From contig CAMZED010000021.1 in the NCBI GenBank assembly GCA_947305675.1, positions 1 to 16,641 on the forward strand: a stretch of 16,641 nucleotides of DNA, written 5' to 3'. The position numbers and the translations under genes were made by a program. The notes beneath the pieces are model-generated. The model saw nothing but the letters and a program-made list of their open reading frames with translations, searched no databases and had not been told where the DNA came from. Of the stretch, positions 8,611 through 13,824 are shown piece by piece (position 1 is the first letter of the stretch; every line of letters begins with the position of its first letter). This DNA comes from an uncultured Clostridia bacterium. GTDB taxonomy: Bacteria; Bacillota; Clostridia; Oscillospirales; CAG-382.

Positions 8611-9446
8611 TATTTTTTCACCTCTCTGTTGAATTTTTCAATAAGATAGATGTATTCATAAAGTATATCGTCGAACTGATCGTATCCGAATACCTTATGG
8701 ACTTTTGTAACGTGCCATTGCTTTATATTTGCAGTGTGGGGATAAGGAAACCAGAAAAGCCTTTTTGAAAAATGCCTCAGCACCGTGTGTTTGTGCAGGA
8801 ATTTCTGATCGTTAAACCGTTGGGGCAAAAGCATTTTGCGCGTTGTGGAGCGGAAAACCGCATCCTGGTCGGCAAACATCAGCTTTTTGGTCTTTATAAG
8901 CTCGCGCGCTTTGCGCAGCAGCCCGGTCTTTTTTATTTCGGGAATGTTCAACAGCAGCATACCGGCGTTTATATAATCCGGCCGCACAAGAAACTTGCCG
9001 TAATGTTCGCGTGCGGCGGCGTATTCATAGCCTTCAATATCCCGATCGTAAAGCAGGTGGATGTCTCGGTTGAACAGAACGTCGGCGTCAAGATAAAGCA
9101 GTTTGTCGGGCATCCCGGCGACAATATCCGCAAAAAGCCTTATAAGCGTATAAGGCGAGCAATACGCTGTTTCGTTGGGACATCCGGCAAATTCGGCGGC
9201 ATAAATATCGCTCACGTCGATAAGTTCAACTTCGTTGGCGGGGTTGTAGCTTTTGATCACCTCGCTGAAAAAAGTGATCTGCTCGCCGCTGACCGGCAAA
9301 AAATCCGCTCTGAGGTGCGAAACGTCCATCGTATAAACAAAAAACCGATAAGGCTCTTTCGATTCGCTGCGTTTCATTATCGAAAGGGCGCAGGTGAGCA
9401 TTCCGTCAAAAACTTTGTCGTTTCCGCAAAAAAGTATATTAACCAT
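8610..9446 (-). CDS. GT8 family glycosyltransferase
   Basis: A 278-residue protein of the GT8 fold, retaining glycosyltransferases using nucleotide sugars. Visible motifs are LYLDADVLFNRD with the DAD metal site at 120-122, INAGMLLLN at 159-167, FADQDAVF at 191-198, and a C-terminal histidine-containing segment (IKQWHVTKVH, 241-250) in the place of the usual HxxGxxKPW. There is no signal peptide. GGAAGGA lies five bases before the ATG, which overlaps the end of the upstream acyltransferase gene by eight bases, and the stop overlaps the next gene by one. It is therefore tightly coupled to an acyltransferase on one side and a GT8-acyltransferase fusion on the other. Sugar donor and acceptor cannot be inferred. 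Confidence 0.88.
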   Translation of the reverse strand: MVNILFCGNDKVFDGMLTCALSIMKRSESKEPYRFFVYTMDVSHLRADFLPVSGEQITFFSEVIKSYNPANEVELIDVSDIYAAEFAGCPNETAYCSPYTLIRLFADIVAGMPDKLLYLDADVLFNRDIHLLYDRDIEGYEYAAAREHYGKFLVRPDYINAGMLLLNIPEIKKTGLLRKARELIKTKKLMFADQDAVFRSTTRKMLLPQRFNDQKFLHKHTVLRHFSKRLFWFPYPHTANIKQWHVTKVHKVFGYDQFDDILYEYIYLIEKFNREVKK

Positions 9447-10221
9447 CGGATCCTTCCTTTTTATATTCGATCACCGACTCGTTCGAAAGTTTCGCGCGTT
9501 CGCACATTTTTGCATATACTTTGTCGCGCAGTTCGCGCGCCCGGTCGCGTTTGCTCTTCGAGTCGTCGGCAAAAAACGGACCGTCGACGTAAGTGACCAT
9601 CCTCGGCGATTTGAAAAAACGCCGTTTTTGATAAGTGTCGGTAAAACAGAACACCGGAACGCCGCATTTCACGGGGTAGGCGAACGAAACGTCTCCGAAA
9701 GGGCGTATCCCGGTATAATACGGCCAGATGTGCGCCTCGGGATAAATTGCGACGATCCGCTTTTCGGCAATGCGCTTTTCGATCGCTTTTAAAAAATTGC
9801 GGTATGCGGCGGTATCGTCCGGGAGAGGGATCGCGCCCATCGACCGCGCGGCAAGCCCGACGCCCGGCAAACTTACGTTGTTCGGGTGGACGATAACGTA
9901 TGCTTCGCGCGGGAACGAGATCATCCCGGGCATACACGCGTCGGCAATATCCTGCGTATGGTTGCCGTATATGAAACACCCGGTATTTTTGTACTTCTTT
10001 AATACGCTTTTGCCGATAATCCTGTGCCCGAATTTGATTTTAAGGAACAGAAAAGCAACCGGAGTCGCGACAACGCGATACCAAAAAAAGTGTGTGAAGC
10101 GTTTGAAAGGCGTTTCGGGACAATATTCATAACCGCCGTCGATACGTCGCGGGGTTATCTTCGCTTCCGAAAACTCGTCGTTCAGTTCGTCGCGGTAATA
10201 GATCACTCTGCGCTGCTTCAC
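9439..10221 (-). CDS. PlsC-type (1-acylglycerol-phosphate) acyltransferase family protein
   Basis: A 260-residue acyltransferase-fold protein. The signature is GNHTQDIAD, in which the histidine (H88) is followed by D91 and D94, so the spacing is HX2D or HX5D rather than the classical HX4D. YPEAHIWPYY (160-169) corresponds to the FPEG-type motif, and GVPVFCF (187-193) to the late hydrophobic motif. One hydrophobic stretch (about 48-61) could anchor it to the membrane. The start is a GTG at 10221, chosen because AGGAG sits seven bases upstream and the promoter at 10244-10272 lies immediately before it; an in-frame ATG at 10392 would lie upstream of that promoter. It is the first gene of the four-gene operon. 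The acyl acceptor may not be lysophosphatidate. Confidence 0.85.
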   Translation of the reverse strand: MKQRRVIYYRDELNDEFSEAKITPRRIDGGYEYCPETPFKRFTHFFWYRVVATPVAFLFLKIKFGHRIIGKSVLKKYKNTGCFIYGNHTQDIADACMPGMISFPREAYVIVHPNNVSLPGVGLAARSMGAIPLPDDTAAYRNFLKAIEKRIAEKRIVAIYPEAHIWPYYTGIRPFGDVSFAYPVKCGVPVFCFTDTYQKRRFFKSPRMVTYVDGPFFADDSKSKRDRARELRDKVYAKMCERAKLSNESVIEYKKEGSDG

Positions 10222-10243
10222 TGTCCCACTCCTTTCGCGGCAG

Positions 10244-10272
10244 ATTATACCATAGTCAAATCGATTTTTCAA
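10244..10272 (-). promoter_or_regulatory. Promoter of the acyltransferase/GT8 operon
   Basis: On the minus strand TTGAAA (10267-10272) and TATAAT (10244-10249) are spaced by exactly 17 bases, with TATGG just before the -10. Transcription would begin only 15 or so bases before the GTG at 10221, so the leader is very short and holds little beyond the ribosome binding site. Confidence 0.82.
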
Positions 10273-10596
10273 TACTTGCGGCGCTTTCATTCGGTATAAA
10301 GTTGCCTTCACACCGGTAGAGCGGTTTTTTATTAACTCTACTGACGGTAGAAAATGCCGTAATATAAGGGGTTTTCGGCGGTTCGGGATCAATCGGGGGA
10401 TGAGGCTGCTCGGACTGTTGGCTTGATTGCGGGAAAGTTTCGTCTTTTTGTTTTATATATCACGGCGCGCAAATCGCACGGCAGTTTTTATCAATTATGC
10501 ACATTATTATTAACTAAACGTTAATAATTCATCTGCTTTGTCAAAGCCGTGCGGCGAAGGATCTACGAAAACATTTATTTAAATTCAAAAAAGTGC
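10273..10596. other. Intergenic region with one AT-rich inverted repeat
   Basis: About 320 bases between two divergent promoters hold no credible gene. The only clear structure is a perfect 9-base inverted repeat, ATTATTAAC / GTTAATAAT with a 5-base centre, at 10506-10528. It resembles an operator but is 90 bases from the tRNA-Val -35 and about 230 bases from the operon promoter, so its role is unknown. Confidence 0.5.
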
Positions 10597-10625
10597 TTGA
10601 CAACCGGCGGCCTCTGTGATATAAT
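10597..10625 (+). promoter_or_regulatory. Promoter of tRNA-Val
   Basis: TTGACA at 10597-10602 and TATAAT at 10620-10625 are both consensus and spaced by 17 bases. The mature tRNA begins 33 bases after the -10. Confidence 0.88.
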
Positions 10626-10658
10626 ATCCAAGCGTTCCGGGTCAGGAACAAAAATATC

Positions 10659-10734
10659 GGAGGTTTAGCTCAGCTGGGAGAGCATCTGCCTTACAAGCAG
10701 AGGGTCACAGGTTCGAGCCCTGTAGTCTCCACCA
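10659..10734 (+). tRNA. tRNA-Val (anticodon UAC)
   Basis: A 76-base cloverleaf with a 7-base acceptor stem (GGAGGTT with AGTCTCC, two wobble pairs), D-arm AGCTCAGCTGGGAGAGC, anticodon arm CTGCC-TTACAAG-GCAG region giving anticodon TAC, T-loop GTTCGAGCC, and an encoded ACCA 3' end. It has its own promoter and an intrinsic terminator immediately downstream. Confidence 0.96.
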
Positions 10735-10735
10735 G

Positions 10736-10763
10736 AAAAAAGCACGCGAAAGCGTGCTTTTTT
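10736..10763 (+). terminator. Terminator T1, directly after tRNA-Val
   Basis: AAAAAAGCACGC, loop GAAA, GCGTGCTTTTTT: a perfect 12-base stem with a T-run, one base after the tRNA CCA end. An identical copy (T2) occurs at 11051-11078 and a loop variant (T3) at 11569-11596. Confidence 0.92.
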
Positions 10764-11050
10764 CAACTATATTCGTTCCTTCGGAACGAGTTATATTCGA
10801 CCTTCGGTCGAGTTATATTGCTTCGCAGTGATATTCGTCCTGCGGACGAGTGAAGGAACGAATATAATATCACTTTTCGCGCAAGCAAAAAATATCACGT
10901 TTGCCGCAAGGCAAACATATCACATCGAGCAAAGCTCGATATTTCACTTTTGTGATTTCATTCGTTCAGAACGCAAATTATTATGTAAACTCCGAAAACA
11001 GGTTTGTTAGCCCGTTTATTCCGTTTTGCATATTCGTTCGGTAAGCACAG
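10764..11050 (+). repeat. Hairpin-array module 1 (family A)
   Basis: After the terminator junction TTTTTTCA come short hairpins, CGTTCC-TTC-GGAACG (10774-10788), CGACC-TTC-GGTCG (10798-10810), TGC-TTC-GCA (10819-10827) and CGTCC-TGC-GGACG (10836-10848), separated by GTTATATT or GTGATATT. The second half has further hairpins (GTTTGCC/GGCAAAC, ATCGAGC/GCTCGAT) separated by AATATCAC-like linkers, the reverse complement of the first set. The segment 10768-10782 is exactly complementary over 15 bases to 10852-10866. A tail of about 100 bases with CGTTC-AGAACG-like pairing and CCGTTTTGCATATTCG completes the module. Its inverted homologue is module 4. No coding is credible here. Confidence 0.8.
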
Positions 11051-11078
11051 AAAAAAGCACGCGAAAGCGTGCTTTTTT
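11051..11078 (+). terminator. Terminator T2, exact copy of T1
   Basis: The 28-base hairpin is identical to T1 and is followed by the same TTTTTTCAAC junction before the next hairpin array. It has no gene immediately before it, so it is best seen as part of the repeated module. Confidence 0.85.
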
Positions 11079-11339
11079 CAACGAAATCCGTCCTTCGGAC
11101 GGGTGAAATCCACCTTCGGTAGGTGAAATCGCCTGCGGCGGTGAAATCCTCACTTCGTTCGCGTTAAGGGACGGATTTCATTTCACCGTGAGCGAAGCGA
11201 ACGATTTCACCTGAGGGCACCACCCGAAGATTTCACCGCGACGTTAGTCGCGATTTCACTTTTTGCGTTTTTCTTGTTCGGGCAATTTACGTCATTCGTG
11301 CCGTATCGGTGCGTAAATAGCCGCTTTGTCTGCGCTCTG
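11079..11339 (+). repeat. Hairpin-array module 2 (family B)
   Basis: Hairpins such as CCGTCC-TTC-GGACGG (11088-11102 region) and CGCC-TGC-GGCG are separated by GGTGAAATC in the left half and by its complement GATTTCACC in the right half (to about 11259). The first arm GAAATCCGTCC (11083-11093) pairs exactly with 11169-11179. The tail opens with TTTCACTTTTTGCG, similar to the start of the family A tails, then becomes unique. Confidence 0.75.
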
Positions 11340-11368
11340 AACCGACTGATATAACAAATCAGTCGGTT
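11340..11368. repeat. Isolated hairpin where the two module series meet
   Basis: AACCGACTGAT and ATCAGTCGGTT form a perfect 11-base stem with a 7-base loop. It lies between the last plus-oriented module and the last minus-oriented module and could act as a terminator-like boundary, though it lacks a good T-run on either strand. Confidence 0.6.
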
Positions 11369-11568
11369 ATTCTCATCCGGTATCTGTATTGAATGATGTT
11401 TGTCCTTCGGACAAATGATGTTATGGCTTACGCCATAATGATGTTGTTCGCTATCGCTCACAATGATGCGATGTTTGCCCTCACGTGCCCGTAGGCACAC
11501 ATCATTGCCGCAGGCAACATCATGTGTCGCAAACACACATCATTTGCCCGACAGGGCAAACATCATTG
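11369..11568 (-). repeat. Hairpin-array module 3 (family C)
   Basis: Hairpins are separated by ATGATG in the left half (TTTGTCC-TTC-GGACAA, TTATGGC-TTAC-GCCATAA, TTGT...ACAA) and by CATCAT in the right half (TGCC-GCA-GGCA, GTGT-CGCAA-ACAC, TTTGCCC-GACA-GGGCAAA). 11554-11564 pairs exactly with 11470-11480, and a 14-base outer pairing (one G-T) joins 11392-11405 with 11554-11567. The array end at the right abuts terminator T3. Module 5 is a near-identical direct copy, offset by 598 bases. Confidence 0.8.
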
Positions 11569-11596
11569 AAAAAAGCACGCCCAAGCGTGCTTTTTT
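11569..11596 (-). terminator. Terminator T3
   Basis: AAAAAAGCACGC, loop CCAA, GCGTGCTTTTTT: the same stem as T1 and T2 with a different loop. In the minus direction it is followed by CAATGATG, the start of module 3. A tRNA-Val-side stem is thus present in the tRNA-Pro-side series. Confidence 0.82.
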
Positions 11597-11878
11597 CGTG
11601 GGATTATCGCTCGAATATGCAAAACGGGTAAAATAGACAAAAGAATAAGTTTTTGAAGTTTGTGTACTGATTTACGTTCTGAACGAACGAAAACACAAAA
11701 AGTGAAATATCGAGCTTTGCTCGATGTGATATGTTTGCCTTACGGCAAACGTGATATTTTTCGCTGACGCGAAAAGTGATATTATATTCGCCTTTTAACT
11801 GCACGAAGTGCAATATCACTCGGCGTCAGCCGAATATAACTGCGTAGCAATATAACTCGCCGCCGGCGAATATAACTG
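11597..11878 (-). repeat. Hairpin-array module 4 (family A, inverted relative to module 1)
   Basis: Read on the minus strand from T4 this begins TTTTTTCAGTTATATTCGCC and follows the plan of module 1: linkers GTTATATT/GTGATATT then AATATCAC, the shared hairpins GTTTGCC/GGCAAAC and ATCGAGC/GCTCGAT, the tail hairpin CGTTC-AGAACG, and CCGTTTTGCATATTCG. The terminator-proximal hairpin is CGCC-GCC-GGCG rather than CGTTCC-TTC-GGAACG, and its mid-array partner changed to match: 11865-11874 pairs exactly with 11783-11792. That is compensatory change relative to module 1. Confidence 0.8.
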
Positions 11879-11908
11879 AAAAAACCTCGTTTTACGACGA
11901 GGGTTCTT
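11879..11908 (-). terminator. Terminator T4, imperfect copy of the tRNA-Pro terminator
   Basis: On the minus strand CCTCGT...ACGAGGTTTTTT forms the stem, matching T5, but the distal A-run has become GGGTTCTTAA so the outer pairing is weaker. The junction into module 4 is TTTTTTCAG. Confidence 0.75.
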
Positions 11909-11966
11909 AAGAACAGTTTCAAACAGTAGAACACGATCTAAAACCATATAATAATTCAAGCGCTTC

Positions 11967-12164
11967 ATTCTCATCCGGTATCTGTATTGAATGATGTTTG
12001 TCCTTCGGACAAATGATGTTATGGCTTACGCCATAATGATGTTGTTCGCTATCGCTCACAATGATGCGATGTTTGCCCTCACGTGCCCGCAGGCACACAT
12101 CATTGCCGCAGGCAACATCATGCGCGAAGCACACATCATTTGCCCGGTAGGGCAAACATCATTG
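11967..12164 (-). repeat. Hairpin-array module 5 (family C)
   Basis: A near-identical copy of module 3, sharing about 205 bases from ATTCTCATCCGG to the A-run of the terminator. The differences sit in hairpin loops or replace whole hairpins: GTGTCGCAAACACA became GCGCGAAGCACA, and the loop GACA became GGTA inside the TTTGCCC/GGGCAAA stem. 12068-12078 pairs exactly with 12150-12160. The 58 bases between T4 and this module hold only the palindrome TTCTTAAGAA at the T4 edge and no recognisable gene. Confidence 0.8.
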
Positions 12165-12194
12165 AAAAAACCTCGTTTTACGACGAGGTTTTTT
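12165..12194 (-). terminator. Terminator T5, directly after tRNA-Pro
   Basis: AAAAAACCTCGT, loop TTTACG, ACGAGGTTTTTT: a perfect 12-base stem with T-runs on either strand, two bases after the tRNA-Pro CCA end on the minus strand. Confidence 0.92.
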
Positions 12195-12196
12195 CG

Positions 12197-12272
12197 TGGT
12201 CGGAGTGACAGGACTTGAACCTGCGGCCTGATGGTCCCAAACCACCCGCTCTACCAGCTGAGCCACACCCCG
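12197..12272 (-). tRNA. tRNA-Pro (anticodon UGG)
   Basis: A 76-base cloverleaf on the minus strand: acceptor CGGGGTG with CACTCCG (one wobble), D-arm GCTCAGCTGGTAGAGC, anticodon loop TTTGGGA giving TGG, T-arm GCAGGTTCAAGTCCTGT, and encoded ACCA. It has its own promoter and terminator and converges on tRNA-Val across the hairpin modules. Confidence 0.96.
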
Positions 12273-12283
12273 GCAACGGCTAT

Positions 12284-12312
12284 ATTATATTTCAATCGAA
12301 CGGAAATGTCAA
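12284..12312 (-). promoter_or_regulatory. Promoter of tRNA-Pro
   Basis: On the minus strand TTGACA (12307-12312) and TATAAT (12284-12289) are spaced by 17 bases, both full consensus. The mature tRNA starts 11 bases beyond the -10. Confidence 0.88.
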
Positions 12313-12426
12313 GACAATTAATCTAACCGCAGAACCCTTTTTTAAACCGTCAAACCGGATTTTTACTGTTTCACAAGGCAAAATCTACCGCTTGGCGCCG
12401 AAAAAACGCCTGTTGGGCGATATGTG

Positions 12427-12455
12427 TTTACAAATGATAAAAAAGAGTTTATAAT
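12427..12455 (+). promoter_or_regulatory. Promoter of the LytTR/LiaF-like pair
   Basis: TTTACA at 12427-12432 and TATAAT at 12450-12455 are spaced by exactly 17 bases. Transcription would start near 12462, about 30 bases before the chosen ATG. Two in-frame upstream starts at 12424 and 12454 overlap this promoter and are therefore unlikely. Confidence 0.78.
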
Positions 12456-12492
12456 GTCGGCAGCGGAACAAAAAAAGAAAGGCGGAGCCGGG

Positions 12493-12948
12493 ATGAAACT
12501 GAGGATCGAGATCGATCCCGAATGCGAGGAAGAGATCGTTATAAAATCGCGCGAGGTTTCGGATAAACTGCGCCGTATTCAGGCGGCGGTGGACAGGGAA
12601 CTGAACGGGCAGGGAGAGATCGCCGTTCGGAAAGACGACGTGGAACTTTATGTTTCATACCGCGAACTGCTGTTTTTCGAAACCGACGGCAGCAGGGTGG
12701 TCGCCCACACCGCCGACGATTGCTTTGTATGTCCGCTTCGGCTTAATGAGCTCGCCGTCCTGCTTCCGCATAACTTTGCGCGCGCTTCAAAAGGCAGTAT
12801 CGTCAACACGGCGAAAATAAGGTCGCTCAGCCGCGGTCCGACCGGCGTAAGCGCCGCATCTTTTGCGAATTCGGACAAAATAATTTATATTTCACGAATG
12901 TATTACAAAATAGTCCGCGAGATAATTGAAGAAACGAGGTTAAAATGA
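12493..12948 (+). CDS. LytTR-domain DNA-binding regulator
   Basis: A 151-residue protein made of a short N-terminal region (MKLRIEIDPECEEEIVIKSRE) and a LytTR domain from about 43 to 147. The domain pattern is visible in YRELLFFETDGSRVVAHT, LRLNELAVLLPHNFARASKGSIVNTAKI and DKIIYISRMYYKIVREI. There is no receiver domain, so it is a stand-alone LytTR regulator, a type often encoded beside small membrane proteins in Firmicutes. The ATG at 12493 is chosen because GGCGGAG precedes it and MKxRIEID is the usual start of this subgroup. Its TGA overlaps the next gene's ATG (ATGA), so the pair is probably coupled. Autoregulation is an inference; no LytTR-binding direct repeats were recognised at the promoter. 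Confidence 0.85.
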   Translation: MKLRIEIDPECEEEIVIKSREVSDKLRRIQAAVDRELNGQGEIAVRKDDVELYVSYRELLFFETDGSRVVAHTADDCFVCPLRLNELAVLLPHNFARASKGSIVNTAKIRSLSRGPTGVSAASFANSDKIIYISRMYYKIVREIIEETRLK

Positions 12949-13733
12949 TCATGAAAAAAGACAGTTCATTCATCAAAGTTGACGGCGGCCGCGTAAAAGT
13001 CGGTTCGGTCGAAGTCGGCAACGGAAAGGTTTCAGTCGGAAGAAAATCGCGCAGCGTTTTTTGGGGAGCGGTGCTTATACTCGCCGCCGTGGTGCTTATA
13101 ATGAACGGCGTAGGGATAGAATTCGGCTACGGAATCACTCCCTGGCGAATAATCGCGGGGGTATTGCTCGCGGCGTGGCTGATCTACGAGATAGTCCGCC
13201 TTAAATTCACCGATCTGTTCTTCCCGCTGGCGTTTCTGTTTATAGTGTTCCAGGGTCCGCTTGCCAACGCGCTTAATATGGAAAGCGATACCATCGTTTC
13301 GCCGTGGATAATACTCCTGGCGGCGCTGCTGCTTACCGTGGGATTCAAAATGATTTTCAAGCCAAAGCATATCATCAACATAAACGGCAAAGATATCCCG
13401 TTCGAAAATGCAAAAGATCTCGGCGGCAAGGTTGGCAGCGAAACGCTTTATCTCGACGCGTCCGATCTTTCGAACGTCGTTATAAGAGATCATATCGGAA
13501 CCTCTCAGATCTATATCTCCAACCGTGAATCTTACGACGGCAACGGCAAAATAACCGTCTGCGACAACCTCGGGGTGGTGGTCCTTCACATCCCGAACGA
13601 GTGGAACGTCGTTGCGCACAGCAGCGATAATCTCGGCAAAATCACTATTCCGCCGCACGAATCCGAAAACGCCAAAAGCATCCTGCTTGTGGTGACCGAC
13701 AACCTCGGTAAGGTCGAAGTGGTTTTCGACTGA
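12945..13733 (+). CDS. LiaF-like membrane protein
   Basis: A 262-residue protein with about four membrane segments (roughly 38-58, 66-84, 89-108 and 119-137) after a short basic N-terminus, then a cytoplasmic or surface-facing beta-rich domain from 145. The layout matches LiaF-like proteins, which in Firmicutes dampen LiaRS-type envelope-stress signalling. The C-terminal domain contains three similar turns, CDNLGVVVLHIP, SDNLGKITIP and TDNLGKVEVVF, suggesting a stacked-strand structure. The start has GAGG six bases upstream and overlaps the LytTR stop by four bases. A partner histidine kinase is not nearby, so a role as membrane partner of the LytTR protein is inferred from linkage. Confidence 0.78.
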   Translation: MIMKKDSSFIKVDGGRVKVGSVEVGNGKVSVGRKSRSVFWGAVLILAAVVLIMNGVGIEFGYGITPWRIIAGVLLAAWLIYEIVRLKFTDLFFPLAFLFIVFQGPLANALNMESDTIVSPWIILLAALLLTVGFKMIFKPKHIININGKDIPFENAKDLGGKVGSETLYLDASDLSNVVIRDHIGTSQIYISNRESYDGNGKITVCDNLGVVVLHIPNEWNVVAHSSDNLGKITIPPHESENAKSILLVVTDNLGKVEVVFD

Positions 13734-13746
13734 AGGGAACACAATT

Positions 13747-13807
13747 CAAAAGCGCTCCGTTTAGCCGACTGTTCCGAAGGACAGTCGGCTAAACGGAGCG
13801 CCTTTTG
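13747..13807. terminator. Long bidirectional hairpin terminator
   Basis: A 21-base perfect stem (13752-13772 with 13781-13801) is extended outward by CAAAA/TTTTG with one unpaired C, and inward by CC/GG around GAA with one bulged T. The T-runs are short (TTTTG). It separates the convergent LiaF-like gene and the membrane-protein gene. Confidence 0.8.
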
Positions 13808-13824
13808 TTTAATATAATTCTGCG

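Noticed and set aside
8772..9596. Plus-strand open frame of 274 residues opposite the GT8 gene
   Set aside because: Antisense to a gene with DAD and other GT8 motifs; no ribosome binding site and no recognisable domain.
10222..10392. N-terminal extension of the first acyltransferase to an ATG at 10392
   Set aside because: It would be translated from upstream of a clear promoter at 10244-10272; the GTG at 10221 has AGGAG at ideal spacing and gives a normal family length.
10506..10528. Terminator or promoter operator at the ATTATTAAC/GTTAATAAT inverted repeat
   Set aside because: No T-run for a terminator, and too far from either promoter to assign an operator role with any confidence; left as an unexplained palindrome.
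10828..11010. Possible plus-strand protein of 60 residues in module 1
   Set aside because: It reads through hairpins and linkers, has no ribosome binding site and no counterpart frame in module 4.
11207..11536. Possible minus-strand protein of 109 residues within modules 2-3, and a similar 78-residue one at 11919-12155
   Set aside because: Their shared residues are simply the translation of the duplicated hairpin array; no ribosome binding site, no protein-like composition, and module differences follow hairpin pairing, not codons.
10764..12164. CRISPR array
   Set aside because: The constant parts are only 6-9 bases, change to their reverse complement halfway, and the variable parts are self-complementary hairpins; there are no cas genes.
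10764..12164. Integron attC cassette array
   Set aside because: There are folded sites but no gene cassettes between them, no integrase, and no recognisable GTTRRRY core sites.
12424..12492. Upstream starts for the LytTR gene at 12424 and 12454
   Set aside because: Both overlap the TTTACA-17-TATAAT promoter; the ATG at 12493 has GGCGGAG and matches the usual MKxRIEID start.
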